Origin: Bradyrhizobium diazoefficiens | Lineage (GTDB): Bacteria > Pseudomonadota > Alphaproteobacteria > Rhizobiales > Xanthobacteraceae | Direction: 5' to 3' | Length of the DNA: 64,000 nt | Assembly: GCF_018131015.1 (NCBI RefSeq) | Contig: NZ_JAFCJJ010000001.1 | Location: forward strand, 124,001 to 188,000 | Shown: positions 61,611-64,000 of the stretch, one piece after another | Layout of the letters: each line of letters starts with the position of its first letter | Numbering within the stretch: position 1 is the stretch's first letter | Notes under the pieces: generated by a model | Database searches by the model: none | The model's input: the letters and a program-made list of their open reading frames with translations, nothing else | What the model was told of the DNA's origin: nothing | Position numbers and translations under genes: made by a program

Positions 61611-62276
61611 ATGGACCCGGACCGGCCAGAGTTCGATCTCGTCATCTTCGACTGCGACGGCGTGCTCGTCGACAGCGAGCTGTTGAGCTGCCGGTGCCTC
61701 TCCGAGGTGCTGGCCGAATTCGGCATCGCGCTGAGCCAGGACCAGGCGCTCGAGCTCTTCCTTGGACGCAGCACCAGGGCGATCGAGCAGCATTACCGCG
61801 ATCTCGGACAGGCCGTGCCGGAGGGTTTTCTGCCGCGCCTGAAGTCGCACGTCCTCACGACCTTCGCGGGCTCTCTCCAGCCGATCCCCGGCGTCGCCGC
61901 CGCGATATCGGACGTCCGTTTACCGTCTTGCGTGGCTTCGTCCAGCGACATCGATCGCGTTTCGCTTTCCCTCGATGTCACCGGTCTTCGATCGCATTTC
62001 GGCGAGCGGATCTACACCGCGGAGATGGTCACGCACGGCAAGCCGGCGCCCGATCTCTTTCTCCATGCGGCGGAGAAGATGGAGGCGCAACCTGCGCGCA
62101 CGCTGGTGATCGAGGACAGCGCCAGCGGTGTGCAGGCGGGCAAGGCCGCCGGCATGACCGTCTGGGGATTTGTCGGCGGTAGCCATTATCGGGGGCGCGC
62201 CGGCCACGCTATATTGTCGGCCGCCGGAGCCGATCGGGTCTTCGCGCGCATGAGCGATTTCTGGAAGGGGGCGTGA
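61611..62276 (+). CDS. HAD-family phosphatase/phosphoglucomutase-like
   Basis: This is a 221-residue HAD hydrolase of subfamily I. Motif I DLVIFDCDGVLVDSE has the nucleophile D14 and acid/base D16; the helical cap follows; motif II is VASSSDID, and motifs III/IV are HGKPAPDLFLHAAE and LVIEDSASGVQAGKAAGM. It may dephosphorylate a sugar or polyol phosphate. The overlap with the SorC regulator (GTGA at 62273) and the nearby sugar-binding protein support a sugar-alcohol role. The ribosome site is weak. Confidence 0.88.
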   Translation: MDPDRPEFDLVIFDCDGVLVDSELLSCRCLSEVLAEFGIALSQDQALELFLGRSTRAIEQHYRDLGQAVPEGFLPRLKSHVLTTFAGSLQPIPGVAAAISDVRLPSCVASSSDIDRVSLSLDVTGLRSHFGERIYTAEMVTHGKPAPDLFLHAAEKMEAQPARTLVIEDSASGVQAGKAAGMTVWGFVGGSHYRGRAGHAILSAAGADRVFARMSDFWKGA

Positions 62277-63235
62277 CGCCTGCCATGGCCGCCGAGAACG
62301 AAAAGTCGAGGCTCGATGATGCCGCGCGCGCCGGCTGGCTCTATTTCATTGCCGGCCACACCCAGGATGAGATCGCAAAAATGCTGCAGGTGTCGCGGGC
62401 CTCGGCGCAGCGGCTGGTGTCGCTGTGCCTCGCCGAGCGTCTCATCACCTTCCGGCTCGAACATCCCATTGCCGCGTGCATGGAACTGGCCGCGCGGCTG
62501 AAGGAGCGCTTCGACCTTGCCCATTGCGAGGTGGTGCCCGCCGATCCCTTGGCGCCGCAGGCCACCGCCGGCATCGCCGAGCGCTGCGCCAACCTGCTCG
62601 ACTCGACGCTGCGTCCCGAGACGCCCGTGATCGTCGCGCTCGGCACCGGGCGGGCGGTGCGCGCCGCGGTCGAGCGGGTGACGCCGATCGACCGGCCCAA
62701 TCACCAGATCGTCTCGCTGGTCGGCAACATCTCCGCCGACGGCTCCGCGAGTTTCTACGACACCGTCGGCCGGCTCGCCGACCGTACCGGCGCGCGGCAC
62801 TACCCGATGCCGCTGCCGTTCCTGATGTCGTCCGAGGACGAGCGCAACAGGATGGTCCGCATCGAGCCGATCGCGAAGGTCAAGGCGGTCGCGGTCAAGG
62901 CGGATCTGCGTCTCGTCGGCATCGGCCAGATGGACCAGAAGGCGCAGGTCCATGTCGACGGCTTCGTCACCCGCGATGAATTGTTCGAGATGATGCGGCA
63001 GGGCGCCATCGGCGAGATCACCGGCTGGGCCTATGATTCCAAGGGGCGCCTGCTCAAGGCCGGCACCAACCGGCGCCTCACCAGCATTCCGCCCGAGGTG
63101 CCGGCAAAGACCACGACCATCGGGGCCGCTATCGGCGCCGCCAAGGTGCCGGCGATCGCGGCCGCGCTGAACGGACGCCTGATCAACGGCCTGATCACGG
63201 ACGAGGCGACCGCAAGGGCGATCCTCGAGCGGTAG
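62273..63235 (+). CDS. SorC-family sugar-responsive transcriptional regulator
   Basis: This regulator is about 320 residues from GTG 62273, which overlaps the HAD stop; ATG 62285 gives four fewer residues and is also possible. The N-terminal HTH is seen in GHTQDEIAKMLQVSRASAQR. The C-terminal sugar-binding domain has IVALGTGRAVRAAVERV, then VSLVGNISADGSASFYDTVG and later VGIGQMDQKAQVHVDGFVT with GEITGWAYDSKGRLL. Such proteins control pentitol or hexitol use and often bind the phosphorylated sugar. The transporter that starts at 63549 would be its target through the repeats at 63495-63524. Confidence 0.92.
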   Translation: MTPAMAAENEKSRLDDAARAGWLYFIAGHTQDEIAKMLQVSRASAQRLVSLCLAERLITFRLEHPIAACMELAARLKERFDLAHCEVVPADPLAPQATAGIAERCANLLDSTLRPETPVIVALGTGRAVRAAVERVTPIDRPNHQIVSLVGNISADGSASFYDTVGRLADRTGARHYPMPLPFLMSSEDERNRMVRIEPIAKVKAVAVKADLRLVGIGQMDQKAQVHVDGFVTRDELFEMMRQGAIGEITGWAYDSKGRLLKAGTNRRLTSIPPEVPAKTTTIGAAIGAAKVPAIAAALNGRLINGLITDEATARAILER

Positions 63236-63260
63236 GGCGACCTTGCCACTTGCTCCGCTG

Positions 63261-63400
63261 TTATCATCCGCGAAAGCGGATGATCCAGTACGCCGCGGCC
63301 AGGCTTGGGGCAAACCAATCGACGACACGGAGTACTGGATGCCCCGCCGGAGCCTGTCATCGGGCTCGCCGGAGGCGAGACCCGTTGGCGGGGCATGACA
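63261..63400. repeat. Palindromic intergenic repeat, family B copy 2
   Basis: It is related to 7771-7883: a CATCCGCGAAAGCGGATG hairpin with ATCCAGTA on the left and TACTGGATGCCCCGCC with GGCGGGGCATGACA on the right. An added GGGCTCGCCGGAGGCGAGACCC hairpin-like part enlarges this copy. It occupies the first half of the 313-base gap 63236-63548 between the SorC gene and the next gene. Confidence 0.75.
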
Positions 63401-63468
63401 GTCGTGGATGGGGCGAGGATCTCCCGCACCGCAGCACTCATAAGTTGCGGGGATCCGCGTGCCTCCGC

Positions 63469-63524
63469 TTGACAAGCGCCGCACCTCGTTCGAACATACG
63501 CTCAACGCGTGGGCATATGCTCAA
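63469..63524 (+). promoter_or_regulatory. Promoter with direct repeats before the sugar-binding protein gene
   Basis: TTGACA (63469-63474) and GAACAT (63492-63497) are spaced 17 bases, a plausible -35/-10. CATACGCTCAA (63495-63505) and CATATGCTCAA (63514-63524) are near-identical direct repeats 19 bases apart, about two helical turns. SorC-type regulators can bind such sites. A similar TGCTCATAAAG lies before the HAD gene (near 61578). Confidence 0.6.
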
Positions 63525-63548
63525 AAGCGCGGGCTTAGGGAGGTCACC

Positions 63549-64000
63549 GTGAAGAAGATCCTCGGCGCCGTCTGCGGCGCGTCTGTCCTGCTGGCCGTCC
63601 CCGCGATGGCCGAAACCACCCTGACGATCGCCACCGTGAACAACGGCGACATGATCCGCATGCAGGGGCTGACGGGTGAGTTCACCAAGAAGAATCCCGA
63701 CATCACCGTGAAATGGGTGACGCTGGAGGAGAACGTGCTGCGCCAGCGCGTCACCACCGACATCGCCACCAAGGGCGGCCAGTTCGATGTCCTGACCATC
63801 GGCACCTATGAGGTGCCGATCTGGGCCAAGAAGGGCTGGCTGGTGCCGCTTGCCAATCTCGGCGCCGATTACGACATCGCCGACCTCCTGCCGAAGATCC
63901 GCGACGCCGTTTCCGCCGACGGCAAGCTCTACGCAGCGCCGTTCTACGGCGAGAGCTCGATGGTGATGTACCGCACCGATCTGTTCGAGAAGGCCGGCCT
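63549..64000 (+). CDS. Sugar/polyol ABC transporter binding protein (5' part only)
   Basis: About 150 N-terminal residues are present; the gene runs off the right edge. GTG start at 63549 after GGGAGG. A signal peptide (MKKILGAVCGASVLLAVPA, cleavage after AMA) leads into ETTLTIATVNNGDMIRMQGL and FTKKNPDITVKWVTLEENVL, then GGQFDVLTIGTYEVPIWAKK and AAPFYGESSMVMYRTDLF. This is the extracellular-binding-protein type 1 family, closest in pattern to sorbitol/mannitol receptors (SmoE-like). With the SorC regulator and HAD phosphatase it probably opens a polyol-uptake operon. Confidence 0.88.
   Translation, partial: MKKILGAVCGASVLLAVPAMAETTLTIATVNNGDMIRMQGLTGEFTKKNPDITVKWVTLEENVLRQRVTTDIATKGGQFDVLTIGTYEVPIWAKKGWLVPLANLGADYDIADLLPKIRDAVSADGKLYAAPFYGESSMVMYRTDLFEKAG

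Noticed and set aside
1..64000. tRNA, rRNA, transposase or integrase genes
   Set aside because: None was recognised in the translated frames or by eye; the A+T-rich HEPN block has no visible integration gene. Short RNA genes could still be missed without a search tool.

Overview
The window looks like a chromosomal segment of a Bradyrhizobium-type alphaproteobacterium. This is inferred from the very high G+C, the dense co-directional operons with 4-base ATGA/GTGA overlaps, the many periplasmic-binding-protein transporters, the formyl-CoA/oxalyl-CoA oxalate pathway, the ChvE-GguAB type sugar uptake system and a norEFCBQD nitric oxide reductase cluster. No rRNA, tRNA, CRISPR array, transposase or integrase was recognised.

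Layout. 1-3.3 kb: the 5' part of a sugar-binding protein, a zinc alcohol dehydrogenase with a divergent LysR regulator, and a small ABM-type monooxygenase. 3.3-6.4 kb: an A+T-richer block with two tandem genes that each end in a HEPN-like helical domain carrying an Rx4H motif; this is the best candidate for an undescribed (defence-like) system. 6.4-12.9 kb: oxalate catabolism (frc, oxc, GntR regulator) divergent from an NDP-forming acyl-CoA synthetase, with two near-identical palindromic operators between them. 13-17 kb: a frameshifted IclR regulator, a tripartite tricarboxylate transporter (TctCBA) and a NYN-domain protein. 17.9-23.3 kb: adenine deaminase and the gcl-hyi-glxR glyoxylate-to-glycerate operon. 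23.4-26.9 kb: a DUF1236-like protein, then a sulfotransferase / UbiA prenyltransferase / methyltransferase trio.

26.9-30.3 kb: a two-subunit ThDP decarboxylase divergent from a D-2-hydroxyacid dehydrogenase, an orphan FlgC-like rod protein and a 70-residue conserved-looking protein. 30.4-40 kb: a four-gene minus-strand operon (acyl-CoA synthetase, TetR, Baeyer-Villiger-type monooxygenase, DsbA-like isomerase) divergent from a complete Liv-type ABC transporter, with a palindrome in the shared promoter. 40-42.8 kb: a small membrane protein, a YeiH-type exporter and an FAH-fold enzyme. 43.3-55.6 kb: a long sugar locus with a YtfQ-YtfR-YtfT-YjfF-like transporter, a FadR-family regulator, a Gfo/Idh sugar dehydrogenase, an aldose 1-epimerase, an SMP-30 lactonase and a ChvE-GguA-GguB-like transporter. 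These genes would import and begin the oxidation of galactose/arabinose-type sugars. 55.9-61.5 kb: norEF and norCBQD with FNR/CRP-type boxes. 61.6-64 kb: a HAD phosphatase, a SorC-family regulator and the start of another sugar/polyol-binding protein.

Two families of intergenic repeat elements are visible. One, of about 130-140 bp, occurs three times (12876, 42859, 52690). The other, with an ATCCAGTA / TACTGGAT core, occurs twice (7771, 63261). One copy of each lies inside a transport or catabolic operon, where it could affect mRNA processing.
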